The notes beneath the pieces are model-generated. The model saw only the letters and a program-made list of their open reading frames with translations, was not told the DNA's origin and made no database searches. 64,000 bases of DNA, from positions 1 to 64,000 of the forward strand of contig JAKCCV010000012.1 of the NCBI GenBank assembly GCA_021838785.1. Direction: 5' to 3'. Positions within the stretch are counted from its first letter, which is position 1, and the number at the start of each line of letters is the position of its first letter. Both the position numbers and the translations under genes were made by a program. Shown one piece after another: positions 17,440-26,023 of this stretch. The DNA is from Acidobacteriota bacterium (GTDB lineage: Bacteria > Acidobacteriota > Terriglobia > UBA7540).

Positions 17440-19590
17440 TTACCGTGGGCCCACCACTCGCTCCACCTGATAAACACCTTCGATTTTTCTTAACGAGGAG
17501 ATAATCCTCTCCAAGTGGTCCTTATCCACGATGTCCACGGTGACGTCAATGTGGGCTTGATTGTCTCCGGTGCGAGCGGCAATGTTCTGGATGTTGGAAT
17601 GGACATCGCTGATGGCGGTGGTGACATCCGCCAGCATCCCCTGACGGTCCGCCGTGAATAGCGCCAGCTTGACGGGGTAGAAGGTGAATTTGGGTCCGGA
17701 CCATTCGACCTCAATGCGCCGTTCCACATCATACATCAGACTCTGGACGTTGGGGCAATTTTTAGAGTGCACCGCGATCCCTCGGCCGCGAGTGATGTAG
17801 CCAATGATCTCCTCTCCACGGATCGGGTTGCAGCACTTGGCGCGATACACCAGGAGATCGTTGTAACCGTGAACTTGGATGGCCACATCCGACTTGATGC
17901 CGAGAGCGGATTTAACCCGTGTCGCCAGCCGTGCGGGAGGGCGCGACTCCAGAGGAACCGTGGGAACCAGTTTGGCGAGAACCTGCCGGGCAGCCAGCTT
18001 GCCGAATCCAACGCCAGCGTAAAGGTCATCCCCCTGCGTGCAACCATAATCCTGCGCCACCTTGCGGACGTCAGCCTCCTCCAGTTTCTTCAGGGACACA
18101 TCATATTTTCGCGCTTCTTTTTCAATCAGCCGCTTTCCTATCTCAATGGCTTGACGGCGCTGCTGGAGGTTGATCCAGTGCTTGATCTTATCGCGGGCGC
18201 GTGAGGTCTTGACCCAAGCGAGCCAGTCGCGCGTGGGGCGGTGATCAGGATGGGTGATAATTTCCACGATATCGCCGTTGCGAAGCTTGGTTCGAAGCGG
18301 AGCGATCCGGCCGTTAACCTTGGCGCCCGCGCAATGATGGCCCACCTCGGTGTGAATGGCATAGGCAAAATCTACCGGGGTGGCCTCGCGCGGCAGCACA
18401 ATCACCTTCCCTTTCGGCGTGAAGGTATAAACCTCTTGCGGATATAGATCAATCTTGAGGGTGGAGAGGAACTCGCTGGGGTCGCGCATCTCCTGCTGCC
18501 ATTCGACCAAGTGCCTTAACCAGGCAAAGCGCTCATCATCCTCGGGGGTTAAAGGCTGACCCGCTTTGTACTTCCAATGGGCGGCAATGCCTTCTTCCGC
18601 CAAGCGATGCATCTCTTCGGTTCGGATTTGAATTTCGAATGGCTGGCCGTGCGGGCCAATCACCGAAGAATGCAAGGATTGGTAGGAGTTGGGTCGGGGA
18701 ATTGCAATGAAATCTTTGATGCGCCCCGGAACGGGCCGCCAGGTATTGTGAATAACTCCCAGGGCCGCATAGCAGTTCTTAACGCTATCGGTGATAATCC
18801 GCACCGCCAAAAGGTCATAGACCTGCTCGATGGTAATGCGCTGCCTCACGAGCTTCTGCCAGATGCTATAGAGCCGCTTCACCCGTCCCTCGACCCGCGC
18901 CGGGATGCCGTATTCCTTCATTTTGGCTTCGACTTGCGTCTGGACGTCCTTTAGAAATTCTTCGTTGACCTTGCGGCGACTTTCGACGGCCTTCTTGACT
19001 TCATGGTAGGCTTCGGGTTCCAGATAGCGGAACGCGAGATCCTCCAATTCACCTCGCAATTTCCCCATTCCCAAGCGGTGGGCGATGGGCGCATAAACCT
19101 CCAAGGTTTCGCGGGAGACGCGGCGTTGGCGTTCCGGGGGAAGAAACTCGAGCGTCCTCATGTTGTGGAGGCGGTCGGCAAGCTTTACCAGGATGACTCG
19201 CACGTCGTCCACCATCGCCAAGAGCATCTTGCGGAAATTCTCTGCTTGCTGTTCTTCCCGATTGAGGAACTGCATGCGCCCGAGCTTGGTGACGCCTTCA
19301 ACAATCCTTGCCACTTCCGGCCCAAATTCCTGCCCCAGGCTGGCAATGCTGGTGGGCGTGTCCTCCACCACGTCGTGGAGCATGCCGGCCGTCAGACAAA
19401 CCTGATCGAGCCGCAGATCGGCAAGAATACTGACCACCTCCAGGGGGTGAGAGATGTAGGGGTCTCCCGAGAGTCGTTTTTGACCGTCATGCACGCGGGC
19501 GCAGAGCTGATAGGCTCGAGTTAACAAGTCCAGGTTTTCACCGGGCCGGTAGCTCTCCACCTTTTTGGTGATTTCTCTGAAATCCGTCAT
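17440..19590 (-). CDS. relA: Bifunctional (p)ppGpp synthetase/hydrolase (RelA/SpoT)
   Basis: 716 residues. The order is HD hydrolase (SGDPYISHPLEV, then AGMLHDVVEDT, residues about 40-160) and synthetase (about 190-340, with RIKDFIAIPRPNSYQSLH and QIRTEEMHRLAEEGIAAHW). TGS (EVYTFTPKGKVIVLP, about 380-440), a zinc-finger/helical region (YRAKCCNPIRGEEIIGYITRGRGIAVH) and a C-terminal ACT domain follow. The synthetase carries the RXKD motif (RIKD) of enzymes that both make and degrade (p)ppGpp, and the HD residues are intact, so this is probably the sole long RSH. A TTGAAG-N18-TACAAT promoter lies upstream. Confidence 0.97.
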   Translation of the reverse strand: MTDFREITKKVESYRPGENLDLLTRAYQLCARVHDGQKRLSGDPYISHPLEVVSILADLRLDQVCLTAGMLHDVVEDTPTSIASLGQEFGPEVARIVEGVTKLGRMQFLNREEQQAENFRKMLLAMVDDVRVILVKLADRLHNMRTLEFLPPERQRRVSRETLEVYAPIAHRLGMGKLRGELEDLAFRYLEPEAYHEVKKAVESRRKVNEEFLKDVQTQVEAKMKEYGIPARVEGRVKRLYSIWQKLVRQRITIEQVYDLLAVRIITDSVKNCYAALGVIHNTWRPVPGRIKDFIAIPRPNSYQSLHSSVIGPHGQPFEIQIRTEEMHRLAEEGIAAHWKYKAGQPLTPEDDERFAWLRHLVEWQQEMRDPSEFLSTLKIDLYPQEVYTFTPKGKVIVLPREATPVDFAYAIHTEVGHHCAGAKVNGRIAPLRTKLRNGDIVEIITHPDHRPTRDWLAWVKTSRARDKIKHWINLQQRRQAIEIGKRLIEKEARKYDVSLKKLEEADVRKVAQDYGCTQGDDLYAGVGFGKLAARQVLAKLVPTVPLESRPPARLATRVKSALGIKSDVAIQVHGYNDLLVYRAKCCNPIRGEEIIGYITRGRGIAVHSKNCPNVQSLMYDVERRIEVEWSGPKFTFYPVKLALFTADRQGMLADVTTAISDVHSNIQNIAARTGDNQAHIDVTVDIVDKDHLERIISSLRKIEGVYQVERVVGPR

Positions 19591-19604
19591 GGGCCCCTTT
19601 GGTT

Positions 19605-19634
19605 ATTGTAGGGCGCGGAGTCTGCGCGCTTCAA
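19605..19634 (-). promoter_or_regulatory. Candidate promoter of the relA/spoT gene
   Basis: On the minus strand TTGAAG (19634-19629) and TACAAT (19610-19605) are separated by 18 bp. The predicted start gives a leader of only about 8 nt, overlapping the AAAGGGG ribosome-binding site region. Confidence 0.5.
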
Positions 19635-20087
19635 GGGTCGCGCCGGTAGGCGTCACGTCAGAGGTTCACCGTCGGTGCCGTTGTTCGAAATCGCTGAACG
19701 GCTAAGAGGAGTGATGGAAGGGAATGAACCCCTGGCCAGCCTGTATCGCATGGCTCGGTGAGCCGCCATGGCGGCCGGGTCCTGAACGAGAAGCCGATTG
19801 GTAAGGACATGCCCGGCATGGTAGCCCCCAAGGCACCTAATCTCGGGGGCGCACGACACAGCGCAAGAACTTAGATATTCAACTTCGTCAAGCCAAGTCC
19901 ACGCCGTTCAGTCCGCCGGCTTCCATTCGATGGAGCGACTTCTCAAAGTGCAGCCTGTTCTGGCCGCAGCCAGAGACACGGCGGCGCGACACTGGGTTAT
20001 GGGAATTGTCGGGAGGTTTCTATGCGACTGCCGGTCTGAGCTTATGAAGGCCCGGCCGTCCCTCGCTCTTTTCGCAGCCGGCCACGG
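19635..20087. other. Intergenic region without a recognised feature
   Basis: About 450 bp. No tRNA, terminator or convincing open frame was found. The 68-codon minus frame at 19653-19859 has no family resemblance. Confidence 0.4.
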
Positions 20088-20354
20088 CTAAGAGCTGGCC
20101 AGGGTCTGATAATAGTTCGCGTTCACCTCGATGAACTGCTTTTTGTCCTCCGGGACCTCATCCAGTACAAAAATGGAGTTGGTGGGACAAACGGGAATGC
20201 ACGCTCCACAATCAATACAATCGGTCGGGTTCACGTAAAGGTGGGGCGCTTCCTCAAACCCCGGTTCGTCCTTTCGAGGATGAATGCAATCCACCGGGCA
20301 AACCTGAATGCATTCTTCATCCTTGTTGCAAGTATCTACAATCACATAAGCCAT
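20088..20354 (-). CDS. Ferredoxin with two iron-sulfur clusters
   Basis: 88 residues of the FdxA type. The C-terminal [4Fe-4S] motif is canonical, CIDCGACIPVCP. The N-terminal motif is C9-x5-C15-x3-C19-P and then C23; in the classic 7Fe ferredoxins the first spacing is x7, with an extra Cys inside, so the first cluster loop is two residues shorter. The IHPRKDEPGFEE linker and EVPEDKKQFIEVNANYY tail are typical. It is a cytosolic electron carrier with unknown partners. GGAGG precedes the ATG. Confidence 0.9.
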   Translation of the reverse strand: MAYVIVDTCNKDEECIQVCPVDCIHPRKDEPGFEEAPHLYVNPTDCIDCGACIPVCPTNSIFVLDEVPEDKKQFIEVNANYYQTLASS

Positions 20355-20578
20355 GGTACGGTCCTCCGCGGCAAAGTTGGCGCATCCGAGCGACTCCGGA
20401 TACCCATTTCACACTAACGCTAGGGAGTCAGGCCGCCCGTGACGGTCGTCACATTACAGAAAGGAGTGGGAGCGGAGTCGAACCCGGCGCCGAGCGCCCT
20501 CCGGGACCGGCCAACGGGAGGAAAGGTCAGGCTCAAAGAGCGAAAACATGGAATCGAGCTTGCGGCGCCGGCCTAACC

Positions 20579-21646
20579 TTACGAGGGCACAAAGTAGAAA
20601 AAGATGGCTAGGATGACATAGACACTCAAGAGCTGGAAGCCTTCCAACCAATTCGTTTCGCCATCAAAGGAGACAAGCGCCACGACGGCGACGGAAAGGA
20701 ACACCCCCACGATCTCCAAAGGAGGGAACACCAACGTCATCGGTTGAGCGCGGAACTGCGAGAGCAGGACGAGCAACGGGGCGACAAACAGAGCGATTTG
20801 GATGCTGCTTCCCATTGTTACGCTGAGGGCCAAATCCATCTTGTTCTTGCGCGCGAGCGCCACGGCGGAGGAATGTTCGGCCGCGTTGCCCACGACGGCA
20901 AGCACCACCACGCCCAGGAACGTCTTTGTCCAACCGAGCGCGTGGCTGGCGGCCTCGACGCCGTGACTCACGATGGCGCTCTCCACGGCGATCAACGCGC
21001 CCGAAAGCGTCAGGGCGACGATCGCCGCCTTCACCGTCCCGCGCGGCGGTTCTATTCCGACTCGCCCGAACAGATTGCGGTGCGTCCGAAAAGTAAAGAA
21101 GAGGCTGGCGAAATAGCAAACCAGCAGCACCCATGCCGTCCAGCGGCTGACCAAAGGAATGATCTGGCCTTGAGGTCGGAGCGAACCGTAGGTGGTGAGA
21201 GCAAAAAACGCGGGCATCACCAGCCCGACGACAGCCAGGAAAAGCATGGTGTTGCTGGCCCCGGCGGCAGCGCGGCTAAAGGACTGCTTTTCTCGGCGCA
21301 AGCCGCCCACAAAAATGGCGAGCCCAAACACCAGGAGCAAGTTGCCGATAATGCTGCCAGATAACGAGGCCTTGACGATTTGCGTGTGCCCGTGCCAGAG
21401 CAGAACCAAGCCGAGAATCAGTTCGGTGGCGTTGCCGAGGGAGGCGTTCAGCAATCCGCCGGCCGCCGGACCGAGATGGCGAGAAAGCGCTTCGGTCGCG
21501 CTACCGAGCACGGCCGCCAAAGGAACCAAGCTCGCCGCCGAAAGCACAAAGGCCCACGGAGGTGAAATCCCTAAGAGGGCCACAAGGATTGAGGCCGGAA
21601 CCAAAATGAGGGCCGGAAGGCGCCAAGTTGTCAGGAATTCTCGCAA
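20579..21646 (-). CDS. Calcium/proton exchanger (CaCA superfamily, Cax)
   Basis: 355 residues with about eleven hydrophobic helices. The two alpha-repeat signatures are present: GNATELILGLVLLWHG in the first half and GNAAEHSSAVALARKNK in the second, each with the acidic residue that binds the cation. A short charged loop (LRREKQSFSR) separates helices in the first half. Family members export Ca2+ in exchange for H+ at the inner membrane. It is transcribed toward the ferredoxin gene but 224 nt away from it, so co-transcription is uncertain. Confidence 0.93.
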   Translation of the reverse strand: MREFLTTWRLPALILVPASILVALLGISPPWAFVLSAASLVPLAAVLGSATEALSRHLGPAAGGLLNASLGNATELILGLVLLWHGHTQIVKASLSGSIIGNLLLVFGLAIFVGGLRREKQSFSRAAAGASNTMLFLAVVGLVMPAFFALTTYGSLRPQGQIIPLVSRWTAWVLLVCYFASLFFTFRTHRNLFGRVGIEPPRGTVKAAIVALTLSGALIAVESAIVSHGVEAASHALGWTKTFLGVVVLAVVGNAAEHSSAVALARKNKMDLALSVTMGSSIQIALFVAPLLVLLSQFRAQPMTLVFPPLEIVGVFLSVAVVALVSFDGETNWLEGFQLLSVYVILAIFFYFVPS

Positions 21647-21792
21647 TGCAGTCCATCACGAGCGGCGCCGCTTATCTCCTCGGGTCGCCGCTACGGCGGG
21701 ATCGCTCCCTGGCGCTACCCACCTCGCGCCTCTGAGAATGCAGTATGTTTGACCCCAGTCGTTCTGCCGCCGGCTCCGCGCCTGGGCATTGT

Positions 21793-23367
21793 TCAAGGAT
21801 TCTTCGGCTGAGTTGTCGTTGGGTTCCGTTTTCCGAACAATCCTTGCAAGGTCTGTAATAAGCCGGAGCCCTGCTGAGTTCGAGTCTGGCTTCCGGAGCC
21901 GGAGGCGGGCCGTCCGAGAGCGGCCGGCAAATTTGCCAACCCGCTGCCCGCGGCGCTCAGGATGAAGCGAGGGTTGTTCAGCGTCCCTGTCAGGCTGAAG
22001 GGAAAGGAAAGTTTGCCGTTATTGTAGCTGCCCCCGAGGACGCCCGCCAACACGTTGGTCAGCCCCGTTGGGCCTGCCTCGAGCATGGCAACGCCCGTGT
22101 AGTCCAGACCTTGCCGCCCGACCAAAGCGAGGCTTCCGGCGCCATTCACATCCACGCCGTTGCCGACCATCACCACATGCCGGCTCCGAACGACGCCGGC
22201 GGAAACATCAAAATCGGTGGAGATCGAAGAAAAGGAGGAAGGGTTGCCGGCCGCGGAGCCTAAGCTCGCCGCGTGCGCCAGCAGCAATAAGTTCCTATTC
22301 AACTGCAAGGTGGGCATGGTTCCGTTGCGGATACTGAGCTGACCGCTGCCGTTCATCGTCGAAAGCGGGTCCGAAGACTGCGCCACCTCGCCCGTCAACT
22401 TCACGGTTCCGTCCAAGGTTCCGGTCATCTTGCCGCGCGCTTGCGGAAACGGTTCGAGCAACTGCGCCATGTCCACTTTCTGGAGCTGAGCATCTGCCGA
22501 ATATCCAAAATGTGGTCCAGAGAAATCCAGGGTCAAGTTTCCGGTGGCACGGCCGCCGGCGACCTTCATGACGAATTTGTCGAAGAGAATCTTCGTGGAA
22601 TAGGCACGCACGTCAGACTTGAAGCTGCTGCACTGGAGCGCGCCGAATTGGAGGTTCCGAGCTGCCAACGAGCCCTGCGCGGCCATCGGCGCAGCCTGCT
22701 CGGCGGCCTCAGCGATTGGAAAGAGCCAATTCGATAGGCTCGCGCGGGGTGAGGCCGAGGCGCCGCGCGCGCCGAACACACTCAGATTGACGTTACGGAG
22801 GTCGGTTGAGACGCCTTGACCCTCGACATAGGGCGGGCCGGCGCGATGGGAGGGGAGAACATCCGCTACGCTCCACTCGCCGTTTTCGACGCGGAGTTGC
22901 GAAATCACTCCGAGGGTAAACAGCGGGCGATCCGCCGCCGAGGCAGAGGAGCCGGCCTCATGCGCCTTCGGAGGGCTTTGAAAATTCCAATGCCCCTGAC
23001 CATCGGAAAGCAGACGCAGGTTCGGGTTCTGGAGGTTCAGCGAAGTGATTTGAACGACACGATGCCAGAGCGCGCGGGCGCTCAAGGTGGCATCAATCCT
23101 CTTCACGCTCAGTAGTTCGCCCGGGGGAAAACCGTCGGGGTTTCCGATTTGGAAATCATCCACACGAACGGAGATGCTGGGAAACAGCGCCAGCGCCAAA
23201 TGGCCGACATGGACCGGCTTTCCTGTTTCTGCTTCCAGCCGGGCTTCGACCTGAGAGCGATAGCGGTTAATATTCAGATAAGCTGGCACGACCAAGACCA
23301 CCAGCAGAAACAGCGCAACCACGAAGCCACATGCCAGCCAAAGCAATTTCTTTTTACGGGGCGACAT
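21793..23367 (-). CDS. AsmA family protein
   Basis: 524 residues from ATG 23367 (an earlier in-frame start adds 14 unlikely residues). One N-terminal transmembrane helix (LLWLACGFVVALFLLVVLVVP) is followed by the AsmA opening YRSQVEARLEAETGKPVHVGHLALALFPSISVRVDDFQIGN-type motif (seen at about residues 36-77). The long periplasmic part is beta-rich, with the C-terminal GNGVDVNGAGSLALVGRQGLDYTG repeats typical of the family. A Gln/Ser/Pro-rich tail ends the protein. Relatives act as bridge-like lipid-transfer or outer-membrane assembly factors. Confidence 0.88.
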   Translation of the reverse strand: MSPRKKKLLWLACGFVVALFLLVVLVVPAYLNINRYRSQVEARLEAETGKPVHVGHLALALFPSISVRVDDFQIGNPDGFPPGELLSVKRIDATLSARALWHRVVQITSLNLQNPNLRLLSDGQGHWNFQSPPKAHEAGSSASAADRPLFTLGVISQLRVENGEWSVADVLPSHRAGPPYVEGQGVSTDLRNVNLSVFGARGASASPRASLSNWLFPIAEAAEQAAPMAAQGSLAARNLQFGALQCSSFKSDVRAYSTKILFDKFVMKVAGGRATGNLTLDFSGPHFGYSADAQLQKVDMAQLLEPFPQARGKMTGTLDGTVKLTGEVAQSSDPLSTMNGSGQLSIRNGTMPTLQLNRNLLLLAHAASLGSAAGNPSSFSSISTDFDVSAGVVRSRHVVMVGNGVDVNGAGSLALVGRQGLDYTGVAMLEAGPTGLTNVLAGVLGGSYNNGKLSFPFSLTGTLNNPRFILSAAGSGLANLPAALGRPASGSGSQTRTQQGSGLLQTLQGLFGKRNPTTTQPKNP

Positions 23368-23490
23368 TGGAGGCGTCCTTCCCGCGCCAGCCTGCGGCCA
23401 ACGACCCACGGTCTCTGCCGGTCACGCGGCCCGCGCCTTGCGGTTAGCTGCCAGACTTCATTCTACCCCAGATCAGAAAGGCCAGCCGTC

Positions 23491-24081
23491 CTAAGGCGAA
23501 GAGGGCGCGGTTGCCGGTCGGGATGACGGGAGGCGAGTGAACTGCGCTTTGTAGTAATCAAAGAAGGGATGGCCGGGCGGCGCCACCTGCACGGTTTCAA
23601 CAAAGGCTGCTTCTCCGGTTCGTTGGATGCTGCGGCGAAACAGCCATCCAGCAGGCGCCGGGTCGCCTCCAGAAAAATTGAAGCGAATCTCCGGCCCTTC
23701 AGCCATCACCGTGTAGCGAATCAAAAAACCCGTCGAGGTGAAGACGCGCAGAACGTAGGGTGGCCGCGCGCGAGGCTCCATCAGAATCCCGAGCCAGGAT
23801 CGTTGGGTTGCCGGCGCGGTCCGCGCCGCTTGAAGGGAAAGCCTTTCTCGAAGCACAATCACCCGGCGACCTGCACCATATTGGACGGTCCAGCGCAACT
23901 GGCCCCGTTGGCCGGGACCCGTGATTTGCCCCCTCCAACGGCCGACCAGCCAGGCGAGCGGAGAAAAATTCGGCGGGCCCGGAATCGGAATCGCGTAGGT
24001 GGGCGGGGCTTTGTGCCTCGCCAAAGCAAGTTGGGGCAGTAGGAACAGCGCCAAGACTAGACGACTTGGCCGCCCGGTCAC
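23491..24081 (-). CDS. Exported protein of unknown function with a lipocalin-like WLVGRW motif
   Basis: 196 residues with a signal peptide (RLVLALFLLPQLALA). FSPLAWLVGRWRGQITGPG at the start of the mature part, followed by alternating strands (LRWTVQYGAGRRVIVLRERL, YVLRVFTSTGFLIRYTVM), resembles the calycin/THAP4-type heme or small-molecule binding barrels (the L-x-G-x-W motif). The ligand is unknown. The start overlaps the stop of the methyltransferase gene upstream by 4 nt (ATGA), so the two are translationally coupled. Confidence 0.6.
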   Translation of the reverse strand: MTGRPSRLVLALFLLPQLALARHKAPPTYAIPIPGPPNFSPLAWLVGRWRGQITGPGQRGQLRWTVQYGAGRRVIVLRERLSLQAARTAPATQRSWLGILMEPRARPPYVLRVFTSTGFLIRYTVMAEGPEIRFNFSGGDPAPAGWLFRRSIQRTGEAAFVETVQVAPPGHPFFDYYKAQFTRLPSSRPATAPSSP

Positions 24082-24776
24082 ATCGCCCTCCGATTTTTGA
24101 AGTCGAAGACGAAGCCTAGATGGGTGCGGCGGTGGGTGAAGACCGTCGCCCCCTCAAGCCCCGCCTGCGCGAGCAGGTTCTTCAACTCGGCGACGGTGAA
24201 AGCCGCGCGAACCGAATCCCGATAAAGTTTTTTCATCAACCCGGAATAATAGCGACCGTGCCACCCGACGTGCCAGCGATAGAGGAGCCGGGAGGGTCGG
24301 CGCAAGTCCCGCATTAAGATGACACCGGTCGGGCGAGTCACGCGGACCATCTCCCGCAGCACTCGCGTTGGATTCGCCAGATGATGCAGAACCGAATTGG
24401 AAAGCACGTAATCAAAGCTCGCGTCTGGGAAGCAGAGACGGTTGCCATCCCCTTGCAGAAACCGAGCGCGGTCGGAAAGCCCCTGCTTCTCAGCGGCGCA
24501 AAGCGCCTGATGAATCATGGCCCGCGAGCAATCCACCCCGACCACGCAAAGGCCGGGAGCCTTTTGGGCCAATTTGAGCGCGATGTTGCCCGGCCCACAT
24601 CCCAAATCCAGTAACCTTCCCGAGGGCGCCCCGGCGCGTGAAAACAGGCTCAGCGCCTGCGCGACCAACGTGTCATCCACGGCATCCAGATAGTTTTGCG
24701 CCGCGGCCGATGCGTAAGCTTCCGCTTCGGCGTCGTTGTCCATCACCTCGGGCTCGGGTTTTCGTTCCCACCCCAT
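24078..24776 (-). CDS. Class I SAM-dependent methyltransferase
   Basis: 232 residues from ATG 24776; the frame continues 61 codons upstream, over the end of the CBS gene, but with no family resemblance. Motif I is LLDLGCGPGNIAL near residue 55, the acidic loop is GVDCSRAM, and the post-motif FDYVLSNSVLHHLANP is typical of UbiE/Methyltransf_11 proteins. The substrate is unknown; the position next to an exported calycin-like protein gives no clear hint. Confidence 0.85.
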   Translation of the reverse strand: MGWERKPEPEVMDNDAEAEAYASAAAQNYLDAVDDTLVAQALSLFSRAGAPSGRLLDLGCGPGNIALKLAQKAPGLCVVGVDCSRAMIHQALCAAEKQGLSDRARFLQGDGNRLCFPDASFDYVLSNSVLHHLANPTRVLREMVRVTRPTGVILMRDLRRPSRLLYRWHVGWHGRYYSGLMKKLYRDSVRAAFTVAELKNLLAQAGLEGATVFTHRRTHLGFVFDFKNRRAM

Positions 24777-24853
24777 CGTCTTCGCAGCCTCATGGCGGGA
24801 CTTCAGCACGACGCAGAGGCCAAGGGAAACGTTGGCAACGGCGGCGGAGCGCC

Positions 24854-25279
24854 CTATTCCTGAGCCAGTTGCTCGCGGGTGAGGTAAATCAGCAGCCGGA
24901 GCATGTCGGTGGTGGTAATGACTCCCTTCAGGTGGCCGTCCTCCACGACCGGCAGGCACCCGATGTGATGAGTAAAGAGAAGCTGAGCCGCTTCCGTCAC
25001 CGGCTGGTCCGGTCTCACGGTGAGGGGATTTCGGGTCATGACCTTGGCCACGGGCGTGGATTCGAGGATGTGGTTGTATTCCTCTGGCCCGCCGCGCGCC
25101 ATCAGGGAGGGAAGAAATTGCCGAACATCGCTTTCGGTCACGATGCCCACCAAGTGACCCTTGGCCAGTACCGGCAAATGCCGGAAGTGCGTTCGCCGAA
25201 ACGTCAGCGTCGTATCCAAAAGATTGTCCTGCTCGTCAATGGTCGCGACCTCCGAGGTCATAAAGTCGCGGACTAGCAT
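24854..25279 (-). CDS. CBS-domain pair protein
   Basis: 141 residues from ATG 25279, preceded by GGGAGG with 5-6 nt spacing (GTG 25285 is in frame but lies too close to that site). It consists only of two CBS motifs forming one Bateman module: MTSEVATIDEQDNL with HLPVLAKGHLVGIVTESDV, and MTRNPLTVRPDQPV with CLPVVEDGHLKGVITTTDM. Such modules bind adenine nucleotides and regulate partner proteins. The partner is unknown. Confidence 0.92.
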   Translation of the reverse strand: MLVRDFMTSEVATIDEQDNLLDTTLTFRRTHFRHLPVLAKGHLVGIVTESDVRQFLPSLMARGGPEEYNHILESTPVAKVMTRNPLTVRPDQPVTEAAQLLFTHHIGCLPVVEDGHLKGVITTTDMLRLLIYLTREQLAQE

Positions 25280-25317
25280 CCACACCTCCCGCCTTGGCGA
25301 TGCGCTCGGCGGAACAC

Positions 25318-25677
25318 CTAGCCTCCGCGAGCCGCAGGGGACGAATCCGGAGGGAACTTGATTTCCCAGAAATCCTCCTCGTCAATGATTTCGAACCCGA
25401 GTTCAATGCCCTGCGGCGTCTCTTCGGTGGAGGTCCAAACCACTCGCGCGTGAGCGACGCGCTCTGGGTTGCGCATTCGAATCTCCAAGATGGCCCCTAC
25501 CCCGAAGGGCTGATGGGTGCGAAGCATCCCTCCGTGAAGACTCACGATAATGGTCTCCACGTTTTCCCAATGGGCTGCCAGGTTCGGGTCGGCCGAGCCC
25601 ACGAGCAACGGCAGCCGGAGCAGAATCCGACCGCTGCGCCGGCGCAACGGCGGCTGCGGCTGAGATTGGTCTGTCAT
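25318..25677 (-). CDS. PilZ-domain protein with a degenerate c-di-GMP motif
   Basis: 119 residues from ATG 25677 (an earlier start at 25695 adds six). RRRSGRILLRLPLLV supplies the RxxxR part of the PilZ motif. The second part is IIVSLHGGM, where the usual Asp/Asn of D/NxSxxG is Ile. RMRNPERVAHARVVWT and GIELGFEII are the typical closing strands. c-di-GMP binding is therefore doubtful. The gene probably heads a minus-strand group with the CBS gene. Confidence 0.8.
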   Translation of the reverse strand: MTDQSQPQPPLRRRSGRILLRLPLLVGSADPNLAAHWENVETIIVSLHGGMLRTHQPFGVGAILEIRMRNPERVAHARVVWTSTEETPQGIELGFEIIDEEDFWEIKFPPDSSPAARGG

Positions 25678-25695
25678 ACCCATCAAGCTTGACAC

Positions 25696-26023
25696 GGTTT
25701 ACCCCAAAGCCCAAGGCGCTCCGTAGCAAGGGAGATAATAGCATAGCTGTTTCGGATAGGCGAAAATGCCTCCAGAAGGCTGAGCCGAAACCGAACCCTC
25801 CGTTTGTTTTTCTTGAGAATCCCACGAACGCGTGGCGTTGACTCAACCTCCGGGCGCCGCTGGTTTGGCTGACCAGACCGCGAGGCGACGTCCAACCCGC
25901 CGAGGGGCAGACGAACGTCAGCCCGGCCCCGGCGGCGCTTTCCCGTTGGAATCAACCAGGGCGCGCGGCATTCCCTCATGCTCCATCTTCTTTTACACTG
26001 GACGTTGGGGAGTTCGCTCCGCC
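25696..26023. other. Divergent intergenic region
   Basis: Lies between the divergent PilZ and DUF2914 genes. The frame of the latter is open across it, but the translation is Arg/Gly/Pro-rich and not conserved-looking, so it is taken as untranslated. No clear promoter box was found. Confidence 0.4.

Noticed and set aside
19653-19859. 68-codon minus frame between relA and the ferredoxin
   Set aside because: No ribosome-binding site, no family resemblance.
20461-20535. tRNA-like string with GTCGAACCC on the minus strand
   Set aside because: The T-arm does not pair properly and no matching 5' acceptor half or D-arm is found at the right distance.
24777-24959. N-terminal extension of the methyltransferase
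   Set aside because: The added residues are low-complexity, overlap the CBS gene and precede no ribosome-binding site.
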